Source: Ignavibacterium sp.
GTDB lineage: Bacteria; Zixibacteria; MSB-5A5; GN15; PGXB01
Direction of reading: 5' to 3'
Assembly (NCBI GenBank): GCA_020724775.1
Contig: DYGG01000001.1
Coordinates: 114,774 to 178,773 of the forward strand
Length of the DNA stretch: 64,000 bases
How positions within the stretch are numbered: position 1 is the stretch's first letter; each line of letters starts with the position of its first letter. The position numbers and the translations under genes were made by a program. The notes below the pieces were generated by a model that was not told the DNA's origin, did not search any database, and saw only the letters and a list, made by a program, of their open reading frames with translations. Below are positions 54,169 to 62,761 of this stretch, one piece after another.

Positions 54169-55293
54169 ATGACTCAGATTCGGTCGGCTGACCCGGATAT
54201 CAATTTAATCAAAGAAGTCAAACGGGCCGGGGGGGAAACGCTTAAAAAGTGTTACCAGTGCGCCACCTGCACGGTGGTCTGCAAATTATCCCCCGCTGAA
54301 AATCCCTTTCCCCGCAAGGAGATGATTATGGCTCAGTGGGGGCAGGTGGAGCGGCTGTCACGAGATCCTGACCTCTGGCTCTGTTACCAGTGCAACGATT
54401 GTACGACTTATTGTCCGCGCGGGGCAAGACCCGGTGATGTTCTGGCGGCGATAAGAGCATATATATACAAATACTATTCTTTTCCTTCCTTTATGGGGAA
54501 AGCCCTGGCCAATCCCTGGGCGCTTCCGATACTTCTGTTAGTTCCGATGATTGCGATATTTGCTATGATGTACAGTTTCACCGGAGGCAATGTTGCATTC
54601 ATGGAGACGGAGATTGTCTATTCCAAATTCCTGCCGCATGGCTGGATTGAGATGATGTTTATCTCGGGCAATATTCTTATTTTTCTTTTTGCCTTCGTGG
54701 GGCTATGGAAATTCTGGAAAGGTATTCAGCCTTCCGAGCCGGGGAGTTCTTCGGTCGGTTTCATACCGGCTTTGATTATTACCGTTAAGGATATCATTTC
54801 ACATATGCGCTTTAGTCGCTGTGAGGCAAACAACGCCCGCTTTCTGGCGCATGCCCTGGTCCTCTTTGGTTTTATCGGTGCTATGATTACCGCCGGTCTG
54901 GCGGTAATGGCGCTGGTGCTGATAGACCTTGACCCGCCAATCCCGCTGACGCATCCGATTAAATGGTTGGGGAATATCAGCGGTTTAGCCGGTTTTGTGG
55001 GACTTACCATACTTGTGTTCAGAAGAATTACCGGGAAGGACAAAGTCGGCGCTAACGGTTATCCTGACTGGTTGTTCCTGGTCATGCTTTACCTGGTATT
55101 CATTACCGGACTTCTGACACAGTTCTTGAGACTGGCGGATACGGCTTATATCGCCTACTCCGTTTACTATATCCACCTGGTGATAGTATTCTTCCTGTTG
55201 TGGTATGCACCGTATTCGAAGTTTGCGCATATGTTTTATCGCTCACTGGCGCTGACGCATGCCCGAATGATTAAACGCGAGCCCCGCAGTTAG
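54169..55293 (+). CDS. qmoC: Quinone-interacting membrane oxidoreductase subunit QmoC
   Basis: 374 residues. N-terminal HdrC-like ferredoxin domain with two clusters (CYQCATCTVVCKL, CYQCNDCTTYCPRGARPGDV) and a C-terminal NarI/HdrE-like heme b membrane domain with about six segments. Qmo transfers electrons from menaquinol toward AprAB. GGGAGAG precedes the ATG. In known sulfate reducers qmoABC follows aprBA; here qmoA and qmoB are absent from the window and qmoC is on the opposite strand with its own promoter. Confidence 0.88.
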   Translation: MTQIRSADPDINLIKEVKRAGGETLKKCYQCATCTVVCKLSPAENPFPRKEMIMAQWGQVERLSRDPDLWLCYQCNDCTTYCPRGARPGDVLAAIRAYIYKYYSFPSFMGKALANPWALPILLLVPMIAIFAMMYSFTGGNVAFMETEIVYSKFLPHGWIEMMFISGNILIFLFAFVGLWKFWKGIQPSEPGSSSVGFIPALIITVKDIISHMRFSRCEANNARFLAHALVLFGFIGAMITAGLAVMALVLIDLDPPIPLTHPIKWLGNISGLAGFVGLTILVFRRITGKDKVGANGYPDWLFLVMLYLVFITGLLTQFLRLADTAYIAYSVYYIHLVIVFFLLWYAPYSKFAHMFYRSLALTHARMIKREPRS

Positions 55294-55326
55294 TCGGAAC
55301 CTTATTTACCGGGAGGTTGCTCGGAA

Positions 55327-55638
55327 ATGTTTATTAGAACCAGGTTTCTCCGGAAACCGGCGGCGCTAATAGTTCTGATTGCGACCTTAATATTTTTCTT
55401 CCCAGTCATTCTGTCTGCCGGCGATGACCATGAGGAAGGGGGCGACCTGGAATATGTCGTTCCGACCGACAGTCTGAGCGGAGTTAGTCTTTTTCTGGCT
55501 AATCTATATAATGAGCATCGGCTTCTGTACGCCCTGATAGTCACCGGCACCATGGCGCTTCTGGGTATTCTGGTGGCTCTGATAACCGACTATCTCCTGC
55601 GGCTGATTGGTTTTCGCAAAGTCAGGAAGAGCCTGTGA
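55327..55638 (+). CDS. Small exported/membrane protein beside the TSUP transporter
   Basis: 103 residues. Signal-like hydrophobic N-terminus (about 12-32), an acidic His/Glu/Asp patch (AGDDHEEGGDLEYV) and a second membrane segment at about 70-92. The acidic His-containing patch could bind a cation. GGGAGG site before ATG. Sits 33 bases after qmoC and 15 before the TSUP gene, so likely co-transcribed and perhaps a partner of the transporter. No family recognised. Confidence 0.55.
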   Translation: MFIRTRFLRKPAALIVLIATLIFFFPVILSAGDDHEEGGDLEYVVPTDSLSGVSLFLANLYNEHRLLYALIVTGTMALLGILVALITDYLLRLIGFRKVRKSL

Positions 55639-55653
55639 GAGTACCGGGTAAAT

Positions 55654-56697
55654 ATGGAAGTATTTAATATATATCTGCCGATAGCCGGTATAGAATTTAA
55701 TATTCTGATTCTGGTTGCAATCGGTTTCTGTGTCGGAACACTGGGCGGCTTTTTTGGAGTCGGCGGAGCCTGGATTGTTACCCCCGCTCTGAATATTTTC
55801 GGATTCAACATGCCGTTCGCCATTGGCACCGACCTTGCCCATATTTTCGGAAAATCGATTATCGCTACAAAAAAGCATAGCCGGCTTGGTAACGTTGACT
55901 GGCGCCTCGGTTTGTTCTCCATAGTCGGCTCCATTGCCGGTATCGAAGCGGGGAAAAGGTTTGTCTTGATGCTGGAGCGAACCGGTGACGTGGGGACGGT
56001 GGTGCGCTGGGTCTATATGGTCTTTCTCTTTGGTCTCGGTCTCTACATGGTTTATGATTACATTAGCGCCATGCGGATTCAGAAGAAACTTGACCGGGAA
56101 GAGGGTGGAGACCGTCAGCCGGTAGAGGTAACCGCTCCAATGGCGGTCCGTTTGAGACGAATTACTATTCCCCCGATGATAGCGTTGCCGGCGTCGGGTA
56201 TTACTCAGATATCGTTCTGGGTGGTTTTCTTGATATTTCTACTGACCGGTTTCCTTTCCGGATTTATGGGTGTAGGCGGGGGGTTCATTTTGCTTCCGGC
56301 GCTGATTTATATGGTGGGATGTCCGACGACCGTAGCGGTAGGGACCTCGCTTCTGAGCGTCTGTTTCATGTCGGGGTATGGCTGTTTTACCTATTCTTTG
56401 TCGGGCCGAACGGAATTGACCGCGGCCATGCTTATGCTGATTGGAGCGGCGGTGGGCGCGCAGATCGGCGTAATGGCAACCAAATATATCAAAGGATACG
56501 GCATCCGGCTGCTATTTGCCGTGATGATAATTTTTGCCGGGATATCGGTTGCTCTTAAACAGGCGCAGGAAGTTCTCGATATTGCCGTTATGAAAACGCT
56601 TGCGGCATATTTTGTAATGGGTTCAGCAGGAAGTATGACTATTTTGATTTTTGTCAGACTGCTTTTAGGTCTCAGAAAGGAAAATAACAATCATTGA
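55654..56697 (+). CDS. TSUP (TauE/SafE)-family sulfite/organosulfonate-type exporter
   Basis: 347 residues, about eight to nine membrane segments. The internal duplication of the family is clear: GTLGGFFGVGGAWIVTPAL near 30 and GFLSGFMGVGGGFILLPAL near 205. TSUP proteins move sulfite, sulfonates, sulfur or sulfide-related anions. Position behind qmoC, in the sulfate-reduction island, suggests removal of sulfite or uptake of a sulfur anion; direction is not readable. No good Shine-Dalgarno is visible before the ATG, so coupling to the gene before is possible. Confidence 0.85.
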   Translation: MEVFNIYLPIAGIEFNILILVAIGFCVGTLGGFFGVGGAWIVTPALNIFGFNMPFAIGTDLAHIFGKSIIATKKHSRLGNVDWRLGLFSIVGSIAGIEAGKRFVLMLERTGDVGTVVRWVYMVFLFGLGLYMVYDYISAMRIQKKLDREEGGDRQPVEVTAPMAVRLRRITIPPMIALPASGITQISFWVVFLIFLLTGFLSGFMGVGGGFILLPALIYMVGCPTTVAVGTSLLSVCFMSGYGCFTYSLSGRTELTAAMLMLIGAAVGAQIGVMATKYIKGYGIRLLFAVMIIFAGISVALKQAQEVLDIAVMKTLAAYFVMGSAGSMTILIFVRLLLGLRKENNNH

Positions 56698-56783
56698 TTA
56701 TTGAAATTCGGTCTGACATTTATATATTACTCCGAGCCTGAAAATATCTTGTTTTTTGTCAATAAGACTATGGGGAGGCAGGT

Positions 56784-57596
56784 ATGCCGATTATCACTAT
56801 CACTCGCGGTTCGTTGAGCGCCACATTTAAACTTGCCCAGAAGCTGTCGGACACAATCGGGTGCAAGGTGGTTTCGCGGGAAGATGTCCTTAAGTACGCA
56901 TCCAAATACGGTATCGAAGAAACCGGATTGGGGACGGTCGGAATTATGGAGAAAGAGCCGCCGCATTTCTGGGATCGTCATGCTCCGCAGCGACGTTATT
57001 ACCTGACCATATTCAAAGCGGCGCTGATGGATAAAATTGTCGAAGGTTGCGCCGTGTATCACGGGCATCTCGGGCAGTTTCTATTGAGTGATGTCCCGAA
57101 ACTGCTGCGTGTCCGCGCCAATGCCTCGGTGCAGTTCCGCATCAATAATCTGATGAAAGAATCGGGGATGACAGAAGTACAGGCGGAGCAGCATATCAGG
57201 GAAATCGACAATAAGAGAGTCAGCTGGGCGAAATTTCTGTACGGCGTAGATTTCAACAGCAATATGAATTTTGACCTGATTCTGAACCTGGACAGAATGA
57301 GCATCGATACGATTGCCGGCATAATAGGCTGCGCCACAGAAAGGCCGGAATTCAAACTGGACGAGACATCCTTGAAGCAGATACGCGATGCCCGTCTGCG
57401 GGCGGTGATATTTGCCCACCTGGTGCGCTCACCGCGCACACGGGGGATGGATCTCAGGGTAGAGTGCGATTCGGCGACGGGTCTGGTAACGGTGCGGGGA
57501 ATGGCGCCGGTTTATGGAAGCGAAATCTGGCGCAACGATATCAAAGATGTCGTTTCTAAGGTTGAGGGAGTCACCAAAGTCGATATAAGCGCCTGA
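56784..57596 (+). CDS. Cytidylate-kinase-like protein with BON domain
   Basis: 270 residues. Residues 1-190 follow the cytidylate kinase-like family (IITITRGSLSATFKLAQKLSDTIG...REDVLKYASKYG, VYHGHLGQFLL, RVRANASVQFRINNLM), but the usual glycine-rich nucleotide loop GSGG is replaced by GSLSA, so ATP binding is doubtful. Residues about 205-270 form a BON-like domain (LRAVIFAHLVRSPRTRGMDLRVECD...VTKVDISA). Proteins of this type appear near sulfur genes in sulfate reducers as far as I recall. Function unknown. Convergent with the siroheme operon, 6 bases apart. Confidence 0.65.
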   Translation: MPIITITRGSLSATFKLAQKLSDTIGCKVVSREDVLKYASKYGIEETGLGTVGIMEKEPPHFWDRHAPQRRYYLTIFKAALMDKIVEGCAVYHGHLGQFLLSDVPKLLRVRANASVQFRINNLMKESGMTEVQAEQHIREIDNKRVSWAKFLYGVDFNSNMNFDLILNLDRMSIDTIAGIIGCATERPEFKLDETSLKQIRDARLRAVIFAHLVRSPRTRGMDLRVECDSATGLVTVRGMAPVYGSEIWRNDIKDVVSKVEGVTKVDISA

Positions 57597-57602
57597 GCTC
57601 GT

Positions 57603-59141
57603 CTACCGCTCTGATTTTAGATGACGGGAGAGTTCATCAATCAGGCTCTGAATACTCTGCCCTCTGGGCTCAAGGGCTATCTTAATTCCCATTTGTCGTA
57701 ACCTGGCGGCGGTCGCCTGCCCCATTGAAATTACGGTCGCCTGTTGTGCCAGTTGCCTGAATTCATCTATCGACATATTCTTGAGAATGCCGTCCACGGT
57801 AGTCGCGCTTGTAAAAATTATCACCGATGGTGGAAACTCGAAGAGTTTGTCTTTGAAGTCATCGGGCCATTCGGTGAAAAGGGTACGATAGACCGTCAGA
57901 GGCAAAACCGGCAATTTTCTTTCAGACAGAATTCTTTCAAAAGTCTTATCGGAGAGTTCTCCGCGCACCCGGAGCACCGTAGAATCGGCGCCACCAACCT
58001 TGTCGCAGAGTTGTGCGGCAAATTCTGAAACAACAGAGCGGCTCGGAATAAAATCGGGCTGGAGATGATACCGACTAAGGATACGGGCGGTTCCGGAACC
58101 GAGGGCGGCAATCCGGTATTCGGCAAGACGGCGAATATCGCCGAAGTTTTCAGTGAATTGGTCGATGAAATTACGGACCCCGGAACTGCTGGTGAATGCC
58201 AGCCACTTTGTGCCGGAACGGATTTCTCTGAGCGACTGCCATGCAGCGCGGTCGTGGAACGGGACAGTGGCTATAGTAGGATAGGTCATAACCTCCGCTC
58301 CCAACCAGCGGAAATTGCGATACATATCCTGCGACTGGTCCGCGGCGCGGGTAATCATGACCCGGAGTCCGAGCAGCGGTTTATGGGAGAGCCATTCCAC
58401 CACCGGCTGCAATCTGATGGTCTCACCGAATACAAACAGCGCCGGTGGTTTGATTTTGTTTTCAATCACGACGGAAGGGAGTGTTTTCAGAGAAGCGGTG
58501 AGGATTCGCTGAGAGGGATAAGTGGCTCTCTCAATTACTGCCGCGGGAGTCTCGGGGTTCATACCCGACTCCAGCAGGGTCGAAACTATCCGGTTGATTT
58601 CAGTGACCCCCATATAGACAGCAATGGTTCCTCCTTTTGCCCGGGCGACCCAGTCCCAGGGGACATTGGAAGCCTCTTTTTCACGAGCCTTATGACCGGT
58701 CACCAGAAGCACAAAAGAGCTAAGTTCCCGGTCGGTTGGGGGGATACCGGCATATTCTGGACCGGCGATACCGGAAGTCAAGCCGGGGACGATTTCAAAC
58801 TTGATTCCATTTTTCTTGAGGAATTTGGCTTCTTCGCCGCCGCGGCCAAAGACCAGCGGGTCGCTTCCCTTGAGACGGGCGACATTTTTTCCCTCCAGGG
58901 CTAATTTCAGGAGAAGATGATTGATATCCTCCTGGGAGTAACAGTGTTTGCCGGCGCGTTTGCCGACATAATATTTTTCCCTTCCGTACGGCAGAGATAC
59001 AACCAGTTCATCAGGGACAAGATTGTCGTAAACAACCACGTCGCAGGTTTCCAGAAGAAGTTTCCCCTTGACGGTGATAAGGTCGGGGTCACCCGGTCCG
59101 GCGCCGATTAAGAAAACGGCGCCAGTCTTGCCGTTATTCAT
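57603..59141 (-). CDS. cobA-hemD: Uroporphyrinogen-III methyltransferase fused to uroporphyrinogen-III synthase
   Basis: About 512 residues from ATG 59141; a GTG at 59153 overlapping the previous stop is the alternative. N-terminal half is SUMT (FLIGAGPGDPDLITVKG, RLKGSDPLVFGRGGEEA, GHKAREKE, AVYMG), which makes precorrin-2. C-terminal about 250 residues are HemD-like (LRVMITRAADQS, FTSSSGVRNF, ALGSGTARIL, IIFTSATTVDGIL). One protein thus closes the ring and methylates it for siroheme. Last gene of a four-gene overlapping run behind dsrP. Confidence 0.9.
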   Translation of the reverse strand: MNNGKTGAVFLIGAGPGDPDLITVKGKLLLETCDVVVYDNLVPDELVVSLPYGREKYYVGKRAGKHCYSQEDINHLLLKLALEGKNVARLKGSDPLVFGRGGEEAKFLKKNGIKFEIVPGLTSGIAGPEYAGIPPTDRELSSFVLLVTGHKAREKEASNVPWDWVARAKGGTIAVYMGVTEINRIVSTLLESGMNPETPAAVIERATYPSQRILTASLKTLPSVVIENKIKPPALFVFGETIRLQPVVEWLSHKPLLGLRVMITRAADQSQDMYRNFRWLGAEVMTYPTIATVPFHDRAAWQSLREIRSGTKWLAFTSSSGVRNFIDQFTENFGDIRRLAEYRIAALGSGTARILSRYHLQPDFIPSRSVVSEFAAQLCDKVGGADSTVLRVRGELSDKTFERILSERKLPVLPLTVYRTLFTEWPDDFKDKLFEFPPSVIIFTSATTVDGILKNMSIDEFRQLAQQATVISMGQATAARLRQMGIKIALEPRGQSIQSLIDELSRHLKSER

Positions 59142-59149
59142 ACAAGCGG

Positions 59150-59797
59150 TCACTCCTCCAGCATTTTTTCAAGGGCGATTTCAATCTGACTGTCATCAAG
59201 GTCGTTAGTCATCTGTTTCCAGTCGGCGTCAAGGAACCGCCCGTAGGCTTTCAATTTCATAGTGCGGTTGTCTTTCCAGCGCGAGAAGACCATATTGCGG
59301 AACTGCGCGGCATAGTGCGCGATTTTTGCCCAACGCTCCGGGAAGACCGAATCGAGAATCAGCCGCAAATGTCCGGACAGGAAAGGTGCTTTGCCGTCGG
59401 TAGAGACCGCCACGGTAAGGCAGTCGCGCCGCAGAATCGCCGGAAAGATAAAATCGCACAGGTCGGGGTTATCGACGGCATTAATGGGAACATGCGCCTC
59501 GCGGCAGTCGCGGGCGACAACCTGATTGGACTCCAACGAATCTGATGCGGCAATAACGATGTCATAGCGCGATGCCTCCGGGGACTGATACTCACGCTTT
59601 TCCAGCTTCAACTTCCCCTTTTCAGCGTAGTAGTTAAGTTTTTCCACCGGCTCAATGGCAACGACGGTGAGAGCGGCATTGTATTCCAGAAGAGTCTCTA
59701 TTTTGCGCAGCGCCACATTGCCGCCCCCGACAACCAGGCAGCGCTTTCCTTCAAGAGAAAGGCTGACAGGAAGATATTTGTATGTCATCAGATTCAC
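59150..59797 (-). CDS. Precorrin-2 dehydrogenase / siroheme synthase N-terminal domain protein
   Basis: 215 residues. Rossmann NAD-binding start SLEGKRCLVVGGGNVALRKIETLL and INAVDNPDLCDFIFPAILRR, TVAVSTDGKAPFLSGHLR are the Met8p/CysG-B pattern. Oxidises precorrin-2 to sirohydrochlorin and may also insert iron. Overlaps hemA by 4 bases and the SUMT/HemD gene by a few. Dissimilatory sulfite reductase needs siroheme, so its place in the dsr neighbourhood makes sense. Confidence 0.88.
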   Translation of the reverse strand: MNLMTYKYLPVSLSLEGKRCLVVGGGNVALRKIETLLEYNAALTVVAIEPVEKLNYYAEKGKLKLEKREYQSPEASRYDIVIAASDSLESNQVVARDCREAHVPINAVDNPDLCDFIFPAILRRDCLTVAVSTDGKAPFLSGHLRLILDSVFPERWAKIAHYAAQFRNMVFSRWKDNRTMKLKAYGRFLDADWKQMTNDLDDSQIEIALEKMLEE

Positions 59798-61008
59798 TCC
59801 GTTTTCTGTGATGGTTGTGAGGCGCGAATATGCATCTGCAAAAGGCGCGCGGTAAGACGTCGAAAGGCGGCGTCAAATTCCTCGCGAAGATTATCCGGCA
59901 GACGCTCCAGCAGCGACTCCGATTCTTCTCTGCGAATTAATTCAAAGGTATCCTCCAGCCCGTTATATATAGGCTCCTGGCGGATGTGAGTAAACCAGTA
60001 AGTAAACTGCTCCAGCTTACGCCCGATAATCTCTTCCGCCTGAGGAATCGCCAACTCCCGTTTGACCTGCTCAGTTTCTACGAAATGTTTGACGGCGTCG
60101 AGGTCAAATATTTCAAGACCGGGGAATTTTTCCAGGGTGATGGCAGTGTCGCGCGGGAGAGCGATATCGACGATGGTAAGGCGCGTGGAAGAGATTTTTT
60201 CCCGGACCTTGTCCATAACGGCATCAGTCAGGAGAGGTTCGGGTGAGGCTGTGCAGGTAAAAACCAGGTCCACCCTGGACAGAGCCTCCGTAAGGGTATC
60301 AAGAGAGCAGACCTCGCCGCCGAATCTGGCAGCAAGGAGGGCGGCTTTTCCCGGTGTGCGGTTGGCAAAAACAAAATTGTTGCAACCGGCGGCGCTCAGC
60401 CCCTCTGCGGCGAGGGCGATCATCTGATTTACACCAATCATAAGAACTTTAACGCCGTCGAGTTCTCCCAATCTCTCTCTTATCAATTCCACCGCGGCGG
60501 AACTGACCGAGCAGGCGCCTTTGCCCATATCGGTATCGGTACGAACCTGTTTACCGGTTCGGAAAGCCTGGTGAAAAAGTCGGTGGATTACCTTGCCGGC
60601 GGTCTTGACAGCGCAGGCGGAGCTGTAAGCATCTTTCAGTTGACTGACTATTTGATTCTCGCCGATGACCATCGAATCGAGCCCGGCGGCGACCCGGAAG
60701 AGATGGTCGGCGGTATGCTTATCCTTCTTGAGATAAAATTGCGGCAGGACGGAATCGATACCGAGCTGACAAAATGACTCATAGAATTTGGCAACAATGG
60801 CAAGGGGGTCATGACGACTTCCGGCGGTGAAGTAAAACTCAATCCGATTGCAGGTGGACAGGATAAGCGATTCCCTGACGCCATGAATCTGACTGAAACA
60901 AGTATTAGCGCGAGCTAACTGGTCGGGTTGAATCTGCAACGGTTCCCGGAGCGATTGCGATGAATTCTTGTGACTGATGCCGCAGAGATATAGATGCCAG
61001 TTATTCAT
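59794..61008 (-). CDS. hemA: Glutamyl-tRNA reductase
   Basis: 404 residues. First enzyme of the C5 route to 5-aminolevulinate. Catalytic Cys53 in LILSTCNRIEFYF, RVAAGLDSMVIGENQIVSQLKDAY, the NADPH Rossmann domain (KVLMIGVNQMIALAAEGL), and the C-terminal dimer helix. Five bases after the flavoprotein gene. hemB, hemC and hemL are not in the window, so only the flux-setting and ring-modifying steps are grouped here. Confidence 0.92.
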   Translation of the reverse strand: MNNWHLYLCGISHKNSSQSLREPLQIQPDQLARANTCFSQIHGVRESLILSTCNRIEFYFTAGSRHDPLAIVAKFYESFCQLGIDSVLPQFYLKKDKHTADHLFRVAAGLDSMVIGENQIVSQLKDAYSSACAVKTAGKVIHRLFHQAFRTGKQVRTDTDMGKGACSVSSAAVELIRERLGELDGVKVLMIGVNQMIALAAEGLSAAGCNNFVFANRTPGKAALLAARFGGEVCSLDTLTEALSRVDLVFTCTASPEPLLTDAVMDKVREKISSTRLTIVDIALPRDTAITLEKFPGLEIFDLDAVKHFVETEQVKRELAIPQAEEIIGRKLEQFTYWFTHIRQEPIYNGLEDTFELIRREESESLLERLPDNLREEFDAAFRRLTARLLQMHIRASQPSQKTE

Positions 61009-61013
61009 AATTA

Positions 61014-62705
61014 TCAGAGTAATCCCTGCACCCCGCCGCCGAGTATGGCGACGTCTTTGAACCCGGCAGCAGTCAAAATCAGCGCCGCCTGATAAGAGCG
61101 GGGACCGCGTTTACAGACAACAATTATTTTTCGGTCGCGCGGCAGTTCATCCAGCCGGGCACGGAGCGACCCCAGCGGAATATTGAGGACTTCGGGTGCC
61201 AAATCAACCCCGCGTTCGACATTATCCATCATAAATTCCGATTCTTCGCGGACATCAAGGCAAAGTGAATTTCCGCAACTGCCGTCAAAAGGACTAAGTA
61301 TCTTCATCCCCCGCTTTTGCGCCAGCGCCAGCGACGCCAAATGATGCAGCGGGTCGAGAGACTCGGAATAAGGTGGGGCATAGCCATGTTCGAACGAAAG
61401 AAGGTCGTCAACTACGGCACCCGTAGAAAGAAATGAGGAGAAAACATCAATGCGACGGCAGATATCTCCGGCTCCGACAACCTGAAGTCCCAGCAACCGC
61501 CCACCAGGCTTTTCAAGAACCATCTTTGCCGTAACTGTCTTGCTTTCGGGGTAGAAGTCCGGTTTGTCGGAAAAACTTCCGATAACGGAGTCGACTTCAA
61601 GTCCGCTTTTGAGCGCTGATGTCTCCGACAGTCCGACGGCGCCGAGATTCAGGTCGAAAACTTTGACCAGAAATGCCCCCAGGACACCTTCAAACTCAGT
61701 CGGATGTCCGGCGAGGTTCTCCGCAATCACCCAGCCGTGCCGGTTGGCAAGAGAACCCATCGGAAGGAAAATTGGCGCGCCGGTGAGCCGATGAGCCGAT
61801 TCAATGCAGTCACCACCGGCGTAGATGTCGGGGTCACTGGTCTGAAGGTAGCGGTTAATTTTGATACCGCCGCTATTTCCTATTTCCAGCCCGGCTTCTT
61901 TGGCCAGGCCGCTTTCCGGTCTGACGCCAAGGCAAAGAAACAGATAGTCGGTCGGCACCGTTGCGCCATCTGATAGATGCAGTTCCAGAGGGGAATCGAC
62001 ACCGGGCGTGACCTTTATCATTTCGGTGGCCGTCTTTACGACGACACCTTTGCGAGACAATTCTCTTTCAACAATCGCGGCAATTTCCGGGTCAAAGATA
62101 TACGGAAGAATATTGTCCTCTTTTTCGAAAAGAGTGGTCTCAATACCCCAGATACCGCCCGATGCCTCGGCAACCTCACATCCAATAAATCCTCCTCCAA
62201 CTATTGATGCCTTTCCGATTTTCCCCTTTTCTGCCAGAGAGCGAAATTGCAGGGCATCGTCAGGAGTGGTAAAGTGTCTGACCAGCGGGGAATCGGGTAC
62301 AGGGAAGGGAGGATGATTCGGTCTTGCGCCGGTAGCCAGGACCAATTTGCCGTAGCCATGATTATAGGCCTCTCCGGCTTCGATATCCTTTACTGTTACA
62401 GTCTTTTTCTTGCGGTCAATCCTTATGATTTCAGCGCCGGTGAAAACAGAAAAGCCTTTGGTATCGCGAAAGAAGTGCCGGTCGCGCAGAACGCCGTATG
62501 ATGTCCGCATCAGAGAATCGATGCTGTCGATGTCGCCCGAGGCGAAATAAGGAAGACCGCAAGTGGCATAGGAAAGTCGCTCTCCCTTTTGAAAGAGGGT
62601 GATGGAGGCATTCGGCAGTCGACGGGCAAGGACTGCGGCAGTCTTGGGACCGGCAGCCACACCGCCGACAATGACAAAATCAGAGTAGGTTTTATCAGGT
62701 CTCAT
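61014..62705 (-). CDS. CoA-disulfide reductase-like flavoprotein with C-terminal rhodanese domain
   Basis: 563 residues. Pyridine-nucleotide disulfide reductase: FAD fold VIVGGVAAGPKTA, the single redox Cys49 in LSYATCGLPYFASG, NAD fold ASIVGGGFIGCEVAEA, GGDCIESAHRLTG, and a dimer domain with VNLGAVGLSE-like motif. Rhodanese at about 470-563 with active Cys in IIVVCKRGPRSYQAALIL. Fusions of this type (CoA-disulfide or polysulfide reductase with rhodanese) handle persulfide or CoA persulfide. Sits directly behind dsrP, which suggests a place in sulfur transfer rather than plain CoA redox balance. Confidence 0.85.
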   Translation of the reverse strand: MRPDKTYSDFVIVGGVAAGPKTAAVLARRLPNASITLFQKGERLSYATCGLPYFASGDIDSIDSLMRTSYGVLRDRHFFRDTKGFSVFTGAEIIRIDRKKKTVTVKDIEAGEAYNHGYGKLVLATGARPNHPPFPVPDSPLVRHFTTPDDALQFRSLAEKGKIGKASIVGGGFIGCEVAEASGGIWGIETTLFEKEDNILPYIFDPEIAAIVERELSRKGVVVKTATEMIKVTPGVDSPLELHLSDGATVPTDYLFLCLGVRPESGLAKEAGLEIGNSGGIKINRYLQTSDPDIYAGGDCIESAHRLTGAPIFLPMGSLANRHGWVIAENLAGHPTEFEGVLGAFLVKVFDLNLGAVGLSETSALKSGLEVDSVIGSFSDKPDFYPESKTVTAKMVLEKPGGRLLGLQVVGAGDICRRIDVFSSFLSTGAVVDDLLSFEHGYAPPYSESLDPLHHLASLALAQKRGMKILSPFDGSCGNSLCLDVREESEFMMDNVERGVDLAPEVLNIPLGSLRARLDELPRDRKIIVVCKRGPRSYQAALILTAAGFKDVAILGGGVQGLL

Positions 62706-62761
62706 AAATAATTAAGGGGTTGCCGTGACAACCCCCAATCTGTTTCGTATTCATACATAGG

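Noticed and set aside
58065..58904. 279-codon plus-strand frame inside the SUMT/HemD gene
   Set aside because: Antisense shadow; the SUMT and HemD motifs are on the minus strand.
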